DNA of 40,733 nt from Gammaproteobacteria bacterium (lineage in GTDB: Bacteria > Pseudomonadota > Gammaproteobacteria > RBG-16-57-12): the NCBI GenBank assembly GCA_021647245.1, contig JAKIVC010000028.1:1-40733 (forward strand), in the 5' to 3' direction. Both the position numbers and the translations under genes were made by a program. Of the stretch, positions 17,161 to 26,596 are shown one piece after another. The notes under the pieces were generated by a model. The model saw nothing but the letters and a program-made list of their open reading frames with translations, was not told the origin of the DNA and made no database searches. Position 1 is the first letter of the stretch; each line of letters begins with the position of its first letter.

Positions 17161-17208
17161 CGTTGACTATCAAGGCTGAAAAGCTGAGTTTTATGAGGAA
17201 TTTAAAAA

Positions 17209-17571
17209 ATGGCAAAAATACTCGCAGTTGATGATTCAGCATCTATGCGTCAAATGGTCGCCTTTACTCTGAAGAGTGCAGGCCACGAAGTGGTCGAAGC
17301 GGTTGATGGAAAAAATGCACTGGATATTGCCAAAAAGCAATCTTTTAACTTGGTAATAACGGATGTCAATATGCCAAACATGGATGGCTTAACCCTGACG
17401 AAAGAGTTAAGAGGACTCGCAAACTTTAAATTCACCCCAATCCTTATTTTAACAACTGAGGCGGGGGGCGATAAAAAGGTTCAGGGAAAAGCGGCAGGTG
17501 CAACCGGGTGGCTGGTCAAACCATTTAACCCTGAGCAGCTACTTTCAACGATTAAACGTGTCTTAGGTTGA
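17209..17571 (+). CDS. cheY: Chemotaxis response regulator CheY
   Basis: 120 residues, a single receiver domain with no output domain. Acidic pocket Asp8-Asp9, phospho-acceptor Asp52 (VITDVNMPNMDG), Thr82/83 (ILTTEA) and Lys104 (VKPFNP) are all present. GAGGAA lies before the ATG. It receives phosphate from the CheA encoded 7 bases downstream. Whether it binds FliM or acts as a phosphate sink is not decidable. No cheZ is in the window. Confidence 0.95.
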   Translation: MAKILAVDDSASMRQMVAFTLKSAGHEVVEAVDGKNALDIAKKQSFNLVITDVNMPNMDGLTLTKELRGLANFKFTPILILTTEAGGDKKVQGKAAGATGWLVKPFNPEQLLSTIKRVLG

Positions 17572-17578
17572 TATTGCC

Positions 17579-19633
17579 GTGAGCATTGATCTATCACAAT
17601 TCAAACAGACCTTCATAGAGGAGAGCCTTGAGGGGCTCGACATTATGGAGTCCTCGCTGCTTAACCTTGATGTGGGTGAGGCAGACCCCGAAGTGATCAA
17701 CACTATATTCAGGGCCGCCCACTCCATAAAAGGGGGCAGTGGAACGTTTGGGTTTAATGATATTGCATCCTTTACCCATGTGTTAGAGACACTGCTAGAC
17801 CAAATGCGAGCGGGAGAGCGTGATGTCACCACGCCGGCTATTGAGGCGCTGCTGGCTTCCGTCGATTGTCTGCGAGATATGATCAATGCGCTGCAGGATG
17901 AGGGCAGTTACGACGAAGAGCGGGTTGCCAGTGTACAGAAAGAGCTGGAAAAAATGCTCGGTAGTGAGGTGGACAGCCCAGCAACAGCTGAGAGTGCAGA
18001 TGCCATAACGCCCCCGGAAGATAAGCTGCCGACAGCAACCGGATGGCTGATTAAATTTTCACCCCACCCGGATATGCTGCGTACGGGCAACGACCCGGTG
18101 TTGATGTTTCGTGAGCTTGAAGGCTTAGGCTCGTTAGAGGTGAAGGTCGATATTGAGGCGCTGCCTGGTTTTGAAGACCATCTTGCAGAAGATGCCTATT
18201 TAAGCTGGGAGATCAAACTCACAACAGATGCGACAGAAGATCAGGTGCAAGAGATTTTCTCTTGGGTTGATGATGAGTGTGACCTGGAAATAACAGCGAT
18301 CAGGCCAGATGCTGAACCGGTGGTTGCTGTTGCGGAAGCGCCGGTTGCGGCAGGAGTAAAAGAGGCAGCGCCCAAAAAAGAGCAGCCAGCGGCTAAAAAG
18401 CCCGCTGCAAAACGCGCGGCTAAATCAACTGAGGCAACCTCGATTCGAGTGGGCACCGATAAGGTTGATGCGTTAATCAATCTGGTTGGAGAGCTGGTTA
18501 TCACGCAGTCAATGCTGAGTCAGTTGGGTGAAGATTTTGATATGAGCAAGCTGGAGAAGCTGCGTAATGGCCTCGCACAGCTTGAGCGTAATACCCGCGA
18601 AATGCAGGAGAATGTACTGCGAATTCGTATGCTGCCGATCAGTTTTTCGTTTAATCGTTTTCCGCGCCTGGTTCACGACCTTACCCAGAAAATGGGTAAA
18701 AAAGTTAGCCTTAAAATGTCAGGTGAGCAGACCGAACTTGATAAAACAGTGATGGAGAAAATAGGTGATCCTTTGGTTCACCTAGTACGAAATGCACTCG
18801 ACCATGGCATTGAAAGCCCTGAAGATCGAATTGCCGCTGGCAAAGACCCGGTCGGCACACTTCAGTTAAATGCTTACCATAAAGGTGGCAATATCATTAT
18901 CGAAATATCCGATGATGGTGCGGGTATTAACAAGCAACGTGTTCTCGAAAAAGCGGTGCAGAGCGGCATCATCAATTCACCCTCTGATATTACTGACGAT
19001 GCGCAGATTTTCGACCTTCTTTTCGCCCCCGGCTTCTCAACTGCCGAAGTGGTCAGTGATGTCTCTGGCCGTGGTGTGGGTATGGATGTGGTCAAGAAAA
19101 ACATTAAGGCGCTAGGTGGTGCTATTGAAATCGCCTCCCGCGAAGGCGTTGGTAGCACCTTCAGTATTCGCTTACCACTGACGCTGGCCATTCTCGACGG
19201 GCAGTTAGTGCGCGTGGGCGAAGAGGTCTACATTATTCCGCTTATCTCCATTGTGGAGTCGTTACAGATAACTAAACAAGCGGTTAATCGTTTGGCAGGC
19301 AGAGCAGAAGTGTATCGCTTGCGTGATGATTATATCTCCATTATTCGCCTCTACAACCTCTTTGGCTCAAAGCCTGACAGCACCGATCTTGAAAAAGGGT
19401 TGCTGGTAGTTGTGGAGGGTGATGGTCAAAAAGTGGGCCTGTTTGTGGATGATTTGCTGGGGCAACAGCAGGTTGTCATCAAGAGCCTGGAGTCGAACTT
19501 CAAACAGGTTGAAGGGGTCTCCGGTGCCACAATATTAGGCGATGGCACGGTGGCGTTGATTATGGATATTGGTGGTTTGATTGACCTCTCCAACTCTGCA
19601 CAAAAGAAATTTAGCGATGGCGCAGTCGCCTGA
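17579..19633 (+). CDS. cheA: Chemotaxis histidine kinase CheA
   Basis: 684 residues from GTG 17579. P1 phosphotransfer domain with His48 (AAHSIKGGSGTFGF); an intermediate alpha/beta domain (about 150-245, WLIKFSPHPDML to DLEITAIRP) in the P2 position; an Ala/Lys/Pro linker (about 260-283, KKEQPAAKKPAAKRAAK); P3 dimerisation helices; P4 ATPase with LVHLVRNALDHGIE, ISDDGAGI and GRGVGMDVVKKNI; P5 CheW-like regulatory domain to the end. It phosphorylates CheY and CheB. Its end is followed by cheW with a strong GAGGA site overlapping the stop. Confidence 0.96.
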   Translation: MSIDLSQFKQTFIEESLEGLDIMESSLLNLDVGEADPEVINTIFRAAHSIKGGSGTFGFNDIASFTHVLETLLDQMRAGERDVTTPAIEALLASVDCLRDMINALQDEGSYDEERVASVQKELEKMLGSEVDSPATAESADAITPPEDKLPTATGWLIKFSPHPDMLRTGNDPVLMFRELEGLGSLEVKVDIEALPGFEDHLAEDAYLSWEIKLTTDATEDQVQEIFSWVDDECDLEITAIRPDAEPVVAVAEAPVAAGVKEAAPKKEQPAAKKPAAKRAAKSTEATSIRVGTDKVDALINLVGELVITQSMLSQLGEDFDMSKLEKLRNGLAQLERNTREMQENVLRIRMLPISFSFNRFPRLVHDLTQKMGKKVSLKMSGEQTELDKTVMEKIGDPLVHLVRNALDHGIESPEDRIAAGKDPVGTLQLNAYHKGGNIIIEISDDGAGINKQRVLEKAVQSGIINSPSDITDDAQIFDLLFAPGFSTAEVVSDVSGRGVGMDVVKKNIKALGGAIEIASREGVGSTFSIRLPLTLAILDGQLVRVGEEVYIIPLISIVESLQITKQAVNRLAGRAEVYRLRDDYISIIRLYNLFGSKPDSTDLEKGLLVVVEGDGQKVGLFVDDLLGQQQVVIKSLESNFKQVEGVSGATILGDGTVALIMDIGGLIDLSNSAQKKFSDGAVA

Positions 19634-19643
19634 GGAAAAGTTT

Positions 19644-20165
19644 ATGGATACCGCACAATTACTTGATAGCGACAGTATTATTGCCGATGGCGACGGCCAT
19701 GAGCAGTACCTGACTTTTATGCTTGCGGGCGAAGAGTATGGCGTTGATATCTTGAGGGTACAAGAGATCAAGGGGTGGGATAATGCCACACGCATTCCTA
19801 ATACACCTGACTATGTCCAAGGGGTGATTAATTTGCGTGGCACTATCGTGCCCATTATCGATTTGCGTATGCGATTCAACCTTGAAAAGCTGGCATATGG
19901 CCCGACCACCGTGGTGGTGGTGTTGAAAGTTACATCAACCAGTAAAAACCGCACCATGGGTATCGTTGTTGATGGTGTGTCGGATGTCTACAGTATCAGT
20001 GCTGACGAATTAAAGCCTGCGCCCGAGTTTGGTGATGAAATAAATGCCGAATTTGTTAAAGGGTTGGCCACCATCGATGAAAAAATGGTGATCATGCTGG
20101 ATATAGACAAACTGCTTAATTCCCGTGAATTGAGTGTTCTGGACAGTGTCGCCAGCGAGAAATAA
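19644..20165 (+). CDS. cheW: Chemotaxis coupling protein CheW
   Basis: 173 residues from ATG 19644 (GAGGA 8-12 bases upstream); earlier in-frame ATGs lie inside cheA. Standard CheW fold: EQYLTFMLAGEEYGVDILRVQEI, the IPNTPDYVQGVINLRGTIVPIIDLR signature, and GIVVDGVSDV. It couples CheA to the receptor encoded two genes downstream. parA begins 4 bases after its stop. Confidence 0.95.
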   Translation: MDTAQLLDSDSIIADGDGHEQYLTFMLAGEEYGVDILRVQEIKGWDNATRIPNTPDYVQGVINLRGTIVPIIDLRMRFNLEKLAYGPTTVVVVLKVTSTSKNRTMGIVVDGVSDVYSISADELKPAPEFGDEINAEFVKGLATIDEKMVIMLDIDKLLNSRELSVLDSVASEK

Positions 20166-20168
20166 GCG

Positions 20169-20924
20169 GTGCGGATTATTGCCGTAATGAACCAGAAAGG
20201 GGGGGTGGGTAAAACAACCACAACACTTAACCTGGCCCATGCACTGGCTAAGCGTGATCAACGCATACTGGTTATCGACTTGGATCCACAAGCACAGCTC
20301 GGTTTAGGTTTTGGTTACAGAGAGGGTAAACAGGGAATTGATAACGTATTTATGGAGCAGGCTACCATCCCAGAGGTGCGGGTCAATGTACGAAAAGGGA
20401 TTGATTTCATTGCAGCCGGCAGGTCGCTGGCAGAGGTTGAATCACTCAAGCACGACAACCAAAGCCGCCTGGGTTGGCGACTGCATGATGCACTCAAGTT
20501 CAAAGAGGTGGATTATGATTTTATCTTGATGGACTGCCCACCGTCATCCGGTGTTTTAAGCATGAATGCGCTGTTTGCAGCAAAAGAGGTCATTATCCCT
20601 GTTTCGAGTGACTACCTGGCACTGCACGGTGTGTCGCGAATGCTCTCAATTTTTATTCGTCTGGAAGCGGCTTTAAAACGCAAATTTACCAAACACTTTG
20701 TGATGACGCGCTATCACAGTCGTCGCAAGCTTTCAAAAGAGGTTTTACTCAAATTGCAGGAGTATTTTTCAGGGCAGCTATTAGCCACGTCGATCCATGA
20801 ATGTGTGGCATTGGCAGAGAGCCCCAGTTTTGGAAAAACCATTTTTGAATACAGCGCCACCAGCCGGGGCGCTGAAGATTATCGGCTTTTGGCAGATGAT
20901 CTGTTGCAGGGGAGAACCCTCTAA
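20169..20924 (+). CDS. ParA/MinD-family ATPase of the chemotaxis operon
   Basis: 251 residues from GTG 20169. It has the deviant Walker [22 protein letters not shown] (signature Lys before the GGVGKT), Walker A' [10 protein letters not shown], and Walker [12 protein letters not shown], with no N-terminal DNA-binding domain. This is the type Ib architecture of ParA proteins that position chemoreceptor arrays (Rhodobacter PpfA, Vibrio ParC). It ends in TAATG, overlapping the receptor start by one base, so the two are translationally coupled. That and the lack of any parB or plasmid gene argue that it positions a protein cluster rather than DNA. Confidence 0.92.
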   Translation: MRIIAVMNQKGGVGKTTTTLNLAHALAKRDQRILVIDLDPQAQLGLGFGYREGKQGIDNVFMEQATIPEVRVNVRKGIDFIAAGRSLAEVESLKHDNQSRLGWRLHDALKFKEVDYDFILMDCPPSSGVLSMNALFAAKEVIIPVSSDYLALHGVSRMLSIFIRLEAALKRKFTKHFVMTRYHSRRKLSKEVLLKLQEYFSGQLLATSIHECVALAESPSFGKTIFEYSATSRGAEDYRLLADDLLQGRTL

Positions 20925-23900
20925 TGGCGACAAAAAAAACCAGCAAAATAGGCTTCGATCCGCTCTCCTGGATGCATGATGACGACTTTGAAGCGCTTCA
21001 GGAGAGTGTCGCCACAGCGCGTGAGCCAGGTGAAAAAAAGAGCACACAAAAAGCCGTGGCAGAGCCGAGTGCAGAGCAGCCAATATCAACCGCTGCCACG
21101 CCACCCAAACGTCGTGCCACGGCGCGAAAGCGAACCCCCGCAAACCGACGCCGCACAGCAAGAAAAAAAACCGCGCCAAACGAAGGGGAAAAGTTTGAGT
21201 TGATTGCGGCCAGTTTTGCCGCCTTGTCACAGCGGACAGACGAGCTGGTGACGCGTTTTTATGAAGCGCTGTTTGCTCGATACCCAGAAATTAAAGCGCA
21301 GCTACAAAGCGTTGCGATCGATTTACAAAAAACCGAGCTGACCACCGTACTTTCACAGCTTATCAATAATTTTAACAAACCTGACGCTAGAGTTGCGGCA
21401 TTACAAGCAATGGGCGTGCAGTATCAGCAGTATGGAGTAGCCGCAGAACACTACCCAAAAGTGGCTTCTACTTTGCATGACGTAATGGGGGAGATGGCAG
21501 GCGAGTTGTGGCGTGGTGAGGTTGCCGCCGTTTGGACTGACACATTGAATGTGGTTATTAAAACCACGACTGAAGCACACAAAGAGGGGGCGGTAGAAAT
21601 GGCTACCAAAAATGACAACTTAATGGCGCAGACGGGATTGATAAATGACATCCTAGAGCATTCGCCGATGAACATTATGCTGGCAGATATTGATGAAAAT
21701 ATCGTATTTGTTAATAAAAGAGCACGTGAAACGCTACTCGGCCTCGAGTCTGAGCTTGGAAAATACTTGCCTGGCTTCAAAGCGGACGAAGTGGTGGGTG
21801 GCAGTATTCACCGTTATCACAAAGACCCGGCCGCCATTAAGGCACTGCTGGCGGGGCTTGGCCCGGGTTCAAAGCGCAATGGTTTCATCACGCCCGGCCC
21901 CTTTATGTTTGAGCATGAAACCCGCCCACTCTATGACGAAAAGGGTGAAAAAACCGGCTACATTGTGCAGTGGCATGATGTCACCAAACAACGTGCTGAA
22001 GAGGAGCAGGCTCAACGTCTACAGCGCGCCATCGATCGTGCACAAACCGCGATGATGATGATCGATCGGGACTTGGTAATCACCTATGCCAATGACTCGA
22101 CAGTGCGACTGATCTCCAAATATAAAGAGCCACTGAGTGCACTTTATCCGCGTATCGATTTTAACGACTTGGTGGGTGTCTGTATTGATGACTTCCACAA
22201 GAACCCTTCCCATCAGCGGCGAATTCTGGATGATCCAGGCAACTTACCTTTCGATACCGATATTCATGTGGGTGAGCTGGTTTTTCATATTTTAGTCAAT
22301 GCGATACATAACCTTGATGGCGAATATGTTGGCTGTACACTGGAGTGGGAGGATGTCACCGAGTTGCGCGCCCGAGAGCTCGAAGTCGCTCGCCTCACCT
22401 CTGCTGTTGAAGGCTCAACCACCGCCATGATGATGTGCGATATGTCGGGGGATATTACTTATGCTAACCCGGCAGTTATTCAGCTTCTCACTCGTCATCA
22501 AGAGACACTGCGCCAGTTTTTCCCCCATTTTGATGCGCGTAGTATTGTGGGGTCGAACTTCGATCAATTTCATAAAAATCCGGCACATCAACGTGCCTTG
22601 ATTACCGATCCATCAAAAATGCCGCACGCCAGTAATATTAAAGTTGGCACAGTCGAGTTCAAGCTGACATTGAGCGCTATTATCGATCCACAGGGTCAAC
22701 AGATCGGTTGTGCGCTGGAGTGGGTCGACATCACAGAAGAGATGGATGCGCAGCGTCAGATCGAAAAGCTGATTAATGATGCCATTAACGGTGCGGTTGA
22801 TGAGCGTATTGACACCTCAGCATACCAAGGATTTATGCAGGGCCTGGGTGAGGGTGTTAACCAGCTGCTGGATGCAGTGATAACCCCTCTGCGTGAAACC
22901 ATGCGCATTGTTCAGAGCATGTCAGAAAATGATCTAACACAACTCATGGATGGAGAGTACAAAGGCGAATACGCCGTTCTTCAGGAGGCGATTAACGGCT
23001 CAATCGCAACGCTGCAATCGACGGTTTCTGAAATACGCCGCTCATCGAAAAACATCTCGACCGCCTCATCCGAGATCGCCCAGGGGAATACCGATCTAAG
23101 TCAGCGAACCGAAGAGCAGGCGGCATCACTGCAAGAGACCGCCTCATCGATGGAACAGCTGACCAGCACCGTCAAACAGAATGCAGATAATGCGCGGGAG
23201 GCTAATACATTAGCCGCAACCACACGCCAGCAGGCAGAGAAGGGTGGGGAAGTGGTTAACCACGCCATTGAAGCCATGGCCGAAATCAACGACAGCAGTA
23301 AGAAAATTTCTGACATTATTGGCGTTATCGATGAAATTGCTTTCCAGACTAACCTGTTAGCACTGAATGCGGCGGTTGAAGCGGCCAGAGCAGGTGAGCA
23401 GGGGCGAGGCTTTGCAGTGGTGGCATCCGAAGTGCGCAATCTGGCGCAGCGCAGTGCCGCCGCAGCGAAAGAGATCAAAACCTTGATCAAAGACAGTGTC
23501 TCCAAGGTTGAGGATGGTACGCGGCTGGTTGATGAATCGGGCAATACATTGCAAGAGATTGTCACCATGGTGAAGAAGGTGAGTACTATTATTGCTGAAA
23601 TTGCCGCCGCAAGTCAGGAGCAATCGCAAGGTATCGAGCAGGTTAATAAAGCGGTCACACACATGGATGAGGCGACCCAGCAAAATGCAGCCCTAGTGGA
23701 AGAGGCCGCAGCAGCAAGTGAGTCTCTGGATGAACAGTGTCACTCACTGGACCAGATGGTTCGCGTATTCAAACTAAGGGATATGGGTGATGAAGAGGAC
23801 GATGCGACACCCATCAAAACGGCCCCCTCTATTGCCACACCAACGCCTGCAGTGCACAAGCCAGTAGTCAAACAGGCCACTGCGCCTATACGTAACGTTA

Positions 23901-23941
23901 ACATGAGCTTGGAAGATGATAATGAATGGGAAGAGTTCTAG
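20924..23941 (+). CDS. Soluble chemoreceptor: disordered basic N-terminus, degenerate globin, three Aer2-type PAS, MCP signalling domain
   Basis: 1005 residues, no membrane segment. Order: a short hydrophobic motif (FDPLSWM, 11-17), a Lys/Arg/Ala/Pro tract (about 37-88), a globin-like domain (about 90-222), three PAS domains (about 240-355, 370-480, 495-605), a HAMP-like helical region (about 610-705), the methyl-accepting coiled coil with hairpin tip [31 protein letters not shown] (in two parts, 804-834), and a C-terminal EWEEF. The PAS domains carry the Aer2 heme-ligand motif: H299, H425 and H550, with W350, W475 and W600. In the globin the proximal His position is Tyr167 and the CD1 Phe position is Leu127. 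Position and neighbours match Pseudomonas Aer2/McpB. It probably senses oxygen, NO or redox state in the cytoplasm and signals to CheA. The ligand is inferred, not shown. Confidence 0.9.
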   Translation: MATKKTSKIGFDPLSWMHDDDFEALQESVATAREPGEKKSTQKAVAEPSAEQPISTAATPPKRRATARKRTPANRRRTARKKTAPNEGEKFELIAASFAALSQRTDELVTRFYEALFARYPEIKAQLQSVAIDLQKTELTTVLSQLINNFNKPDARVAALQAMGVQYQQYGVAAEHYPKVASTLHDVMGEMAGELWRGEVAAVWTDTLNVVIKTTTEAHKEGAVEMATKNDNLMAQTGLINDILEHSPMNIMLADIDENIVFVNKRARETLLGLESELGKYLPGFKADEVVGGSIHRYHKDPAAIKALLAGLGPGSKRNGFITPGPFMFEHETRPLYDEKGEKTGYIVQWHDVTKQRAEEEQAQRLQRAIDRAQTAMMMIDRDLVITYANDSTVRLISKYKEPLSALYPRIDFNDLVGVCIDDFHKNPSHQRRILDDPGNLPFDTDIHVGELVFHILVNAIHNLDGEYVGCTLEWEDVTELRARELEVARLTSAVEGSTTAMMMCDMSGDITYANPAVIQLLTRHQETLRQFFPHFDARSIVGSNFDQFHKNPAHQRALITDPSKMPHASNIKVGTVEFKLTLSAIIDPQGQQIGCALEWVDITEEMDAQRQIEKLINDAINGAVDERIDTSAYQGFMQGLGEGVNQLLDAVITPLRETMRIVQSMSENDLTQLMDGEYKGEYAVLQEAINGSIATLQSTVSEIRRSSKNISTASSEIAQGNTDLSQRTEEQAASLQETASSMEQLTSTVKQNADNAREANTLAATTRQQAEKGGEVVNHAIEAMAEINDSSKKISDIIGVIDEIAFQTNLLALNAAVEAARAGEQGRGFAVVASEVRNLAQRSAAAAKEIKTLIKDSVSKVEDGTRLVDESGNTLQEIVTMVKKVSTIIAEIAAASQEQSQGIEQVNKAVTHMDEATQQNAALVEEAAAASESLDEQCHSLDQMVRVFKLRDMGDEEDDATPIKTAPSIATPTPAVHKPVVKQATAPIRNVNMSLEDDNEWEEF

Positions 23942-24779
23942 ATCTGATCAGGATGGTCACGAGTTTGATCTGAGCGATAGAGAGTTTGAGCAGTTAACAA
24001 AGATTGTCAGTGAGCAGACGGGTATTGTGCTGACCGACGCTAAGCGCAATATGGTGTATGGGCGTTTGGCACGCCGCCTGCGCGCCCTGAAAATTGATAG
24101 CTTTACCCACTACATCCAGTTAATTGGAACGGATGAAAATGAGCTCGTCAATTTCATCAACTCAGTGACGACAAATTTAACCGCTTTTTTTCGAGAAAAG
24201 CACCATTTTGAATACCTTTACGATAAATTACTTCCCCAGTTGCTGGCTAATAATCAGCAGAGTCGCAAGATTCGCATCTGGTCTGCGGGCTGTTCGACGG
24301 GAGAGGAGCCTTACTCACTGGCGATTACCGTAAAGCGATTCTTTGAAAACCACCCGGGCTGGGATGTGACTATCCTGGCCACCGACATTGATACCAATGT
24401 CATCGCAAAGGCGGCTAGCGGAATTTATACCGCAGATCGCATTGAAGGCCTCTCACAGGAGCTGATTAAACGCTGGTTTGTAAAAGGCAAAGGTGAAAAA
24501 AGTGGTATGGTTAAGGTGCGTCGCGAGCTGCAAGAGATCATCAACTTTGATCAGCTGAACCTATTGCAACAGTGGCCCATGCAGGAGTCATTCGATCTGC
24601 TTTTTTGTCGTAACGTGGTGATCTATTTTGATAAGCCGACCAAGGTTAAGTTGTTTGATAAATATGCCGACATACTAGTGAGCAAGGGACACCTGTTTAT
24701 CGGGCACTCTGAAACTCTATTTCAAATCAGCGACCGCTTTGATGCGTTAGGTGGAACAATCTACCAGAAGAAAGTGTAA
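23922..24779 (+). CDS. cheR: Chemotaxis protein methyltransferase CheR
   Basis: 285 residues from ATG 23922, which has GGAAG 7 bases upstream; ATG 23916 is too close to that site. The gene starts inside the receptor's last codons. N-terminal helical domain ([22 protein letters not shown]), then the SAM domain with [25 protein letters not shown] and [12 protein letters not shown]. It methylates receptor glutamates; the C-terminal EWEEF of the receptor is its expected docking site. Stop and cheD start are 2 bases apart. Confidence 0.95.
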   Translation: MNGKSSRSDQDGHEFDLSDREFEQLTKIVSEQTGIVLTDAKRNMVYGRLARRLRALKIDSFTHYIQLIGTDENELVNFINSVTTNLTAFFREKHHFEYLYDKLLPQLLANNQQSRKIRIWSAGCSTGEEPYSLAITVKRFFENHPGWDVTILATDIDTNVIAKAASGIYTADRIEGLSQELIKRWFVKGKGEKSGMVKVRRELQEIINFDQLNLLQQWPMQESFDLLFCRNVVIYFDKPTKVKLFDKYADILVSKGHLFIGHSETLFQISDRFDALGGTIYQKKV

Positions 24780-24781
24780 TT

Positions 24782-25423
24782 GTGACGGATAATGGATTCA
24801 AAAACCCCACTCACCCAATGCTTGACCCCTTGCCTGGTTTTGAAGGTGTCAATCGATATTGGGATAAATACCATGGAAAATATGTCGCAAAAATTTTACC
24901 CGGAGAGTGTTATGTCACCACCCATGACGAGCTAGTGGCAACCGTTTTGGGTTCATGTGTTTCTGCTTGTATCCGGGATAAAATTTTTGGTATTGGCGGT
25001 ATGAATCACTTCATGCTGCCGGGTTCAAGTAGTAGCCGCAAGGGGAGCTGGCTGAGTGAGGCCAACCGCTATGGTAATTTTGCCATGGAGCACCTGATTA
25101 ATGAGATTCTTAAAAATGGTGGCGAACGGCGCAACCTGGAAATAAAACTGTTTGGCGGCGGAAAAATCGTCAAAAACATGTCTAATGTCGGTGAGCGTAA
25201 TATTGAATTTGTAATCGACTACCTGAAGACGGAATCACTGAATATTCATGCTCAGGACTTGGGCGACATCTACCCCAGAAAGGTGATTTACTTTCCACTG
25301 ACCGGGCGGGCAAAAATGAAGAAATTTCAGAGCATGCATAACGATACCATTATACGGCGTGAAGTGGATTATCAAGAATCACTCAAGGAAAAGCCAGTGG
25401 GTGGTGATGTTGAGTTATTTTAA
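24782..25423 (+). CDS. cheD: Chemoreceptor glutamine deamidase CheD
   Basis: 213 residues from GTG 24782. Catalytic Cys59 in VLGSCVSACI and His76 in GGMNHFMLP; the downstream ELKLFGGG-like strand (LEIKLFGGGKIV) and RNIEFV are family features. It deamidates receptor glutamines to glutamates. The extended C-terminus (about 165-213) is also seen in gammaproteobacterial CheD. cheB follows with no gap (stop TAA directly before ATG). The presence of CheD is typical of Che2/F7-type clusters. Confidence 0.94.
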   Translation: MTDNGFKNPTHPMLDPLPGFEGVNRYWDKYHGKYVAKILPGECYVTTHDELVATVLGSCVSACIRDKIFGIGGMNHFMLPGSSSSRKGSWLSEANRYGNFAMEHLINEILKNGGERRNLEIKLFGGGKIVKNMSNVGERNIEFVIDYLKTESLNIHAQDLGDIYPRKVIYFPLTGRAKMKKFQSMHNDTIIRREVDYQESLKEKPVGGDVELF

Positions 25424-26485
25424 ATGACGGATTCTAATAATAAAATAAAAGTATTGATTGTTGATGACTCAGCACTTGTTCGGCAAATACTGAGTGAAAT
25501 CCTGAATGCGGACCCCGGCGTGGAAGTGATTGGCACTGCGGGTGACCCATTAATTGCAAGAGAGAAGATAAAGGCACTCAATCCTGATGTGATTACATTG
25601 GATATTGAGATGCCAAAGATGGATGGCATCACCTTTTTGCGTAATCTGATGCGCCTGCGGCCAATGCCGGTGTTGATGATCTCCACCCTTACCGAAAAAG
25701 GTGCTGATGTCACCCTTGAAGCCCTGGAACTTGGGGCAATTGATTACATTGCCAAACCAAAAATTGACCTGCGTGAAGGCTTGGCTGCATTTAGCCAAGA
25801 TATTATTGAGAAGGTGAAATCGGCGGCAACCGCCAACCTGCGACACCATCAAAATACGGCAAAGGAGTCTGCATTAAGAGCCCCGGTTGAGTGCAAACGT
25901 AGCTTTAAATTCACCAACCGCATGATTGCCATCGGCTCATCAACGGGTGGGCCAGAAGCCTTAAAAGAGGTGCTGATTCGTCTTCCCGCTGACTCACCCC
26001 CGGTGGTGATAGCACAACACATACCCGAGGCATTTAGTGGTCCTTTTGCACGCCGCATGAATGGCTGTTGCTCCGTGGCGGTGTGTGAGGCGGAAGAGGG
26101 TCAAAAAATTCTGCCAGGACATGTCTATGTCGCGCCGGGTAACAGCCATTTAAGAGTTGAAAAGAGCAGTGAAGGCTTTGTGTGTCGTTTAGGTAGTGAT
26201 GAAAAAATAAACCGTCACCGCCCCTCAGTTGAAGTGCTGTTTGACTCGGTGGCCGAGCATGTGGGTAAAAAAGCGGTCGCTATTATGCTGACGGGTATGG
26301 GGGCCGATGGTGCAGACGGCATGAAGAGGCTCCATGATCGAGGCGCTTACTGTATCGCTCAGGATGAAAAAACATCGGTGGTGTGGGGCATGCCTGGTGA
26401 AGCGGTAAAACGCGGTGCAACCGACGAAGAGCTGCCGCTGGAAAAGATAACTCAACGCATTATGGCGATTGTCTCACAGGATTAG
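25424..26485 (+). CDS. cheB: Protein-glutamate methylesterase CheB
   Basis: 353 residues. Receiver domain with Asp14-Asp15, phospho-acceptor Asp60 (ITLDIEMPKMDG), Thr90 region and Lys111; linker; catalytic domain with the Ser-His-Asp triad: Ser173 (GSSTGGPEAL), His199 (QHIPEAFSGPFA) and Asp295 (GMGADGADGM). It removes receptor methyl groups when phosphorylated by CheA. It is the last gene of the operon. No good intrinsic terminator is seen in the 110 bases after it. Confidence 0.96.
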   Translation: MTDSNNKIKVLIVDDSALVRQILSEILNADPGVEVIGTAGDPLIAREKIKALNPDVITLDIEMPKMDGITFLRNLMRLRPMPVLMISTLTEKGADVTLEALELGAIDYIAKPKIDLREGLAAFSQDIIEKVKSAATANLRHHQNTAKESALRAPVECKRSFKFTNRMIAIGSSTGGPEALKEVLIRLPADSPPVVIAQHIPEAFSGPFARRMNGCCSVAVCEAEEGQKILPGHVYVAPGNSHLRVEKSSEGFVCRLGSDEKINRHRPSVEVLFDSVAEHVGKKAVAIMLTGMGADGADGMKRLHDRGAYCIAQDEKTSVVWGMPGEAVKRGATDEELPLEKITQRIMAIVSQD

Positions 26486-26558
26486 TTTTCCAGAATATCT
26501 GCATAACCTATCGCCCAATATTTCAATTTAGAATTACTCCAATATTTTTATCACTATC

Positions 26559-26590
26559 CACAACACGGTTGTGCTCGGTTGAGTTACAAT
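26559..26590 (+). promoter_or_regulatory. Hairpin and -10 box (TACAAT) directly before the PHP gene
   Basis: CACAAC-ACG-GTTGTG (26559-26573) is a perfect small palindrome that could be an operator. TACAAT (26585-26590) is a 5/6 -10 box ending 6 bases before the ATG at 26597. The expected start of transcription is then at or next to the ATG. The -35 is poor, as it would fall in the palindrome. Confidence 0.4.
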
Positions 26591-26596
26591 AGTGTC

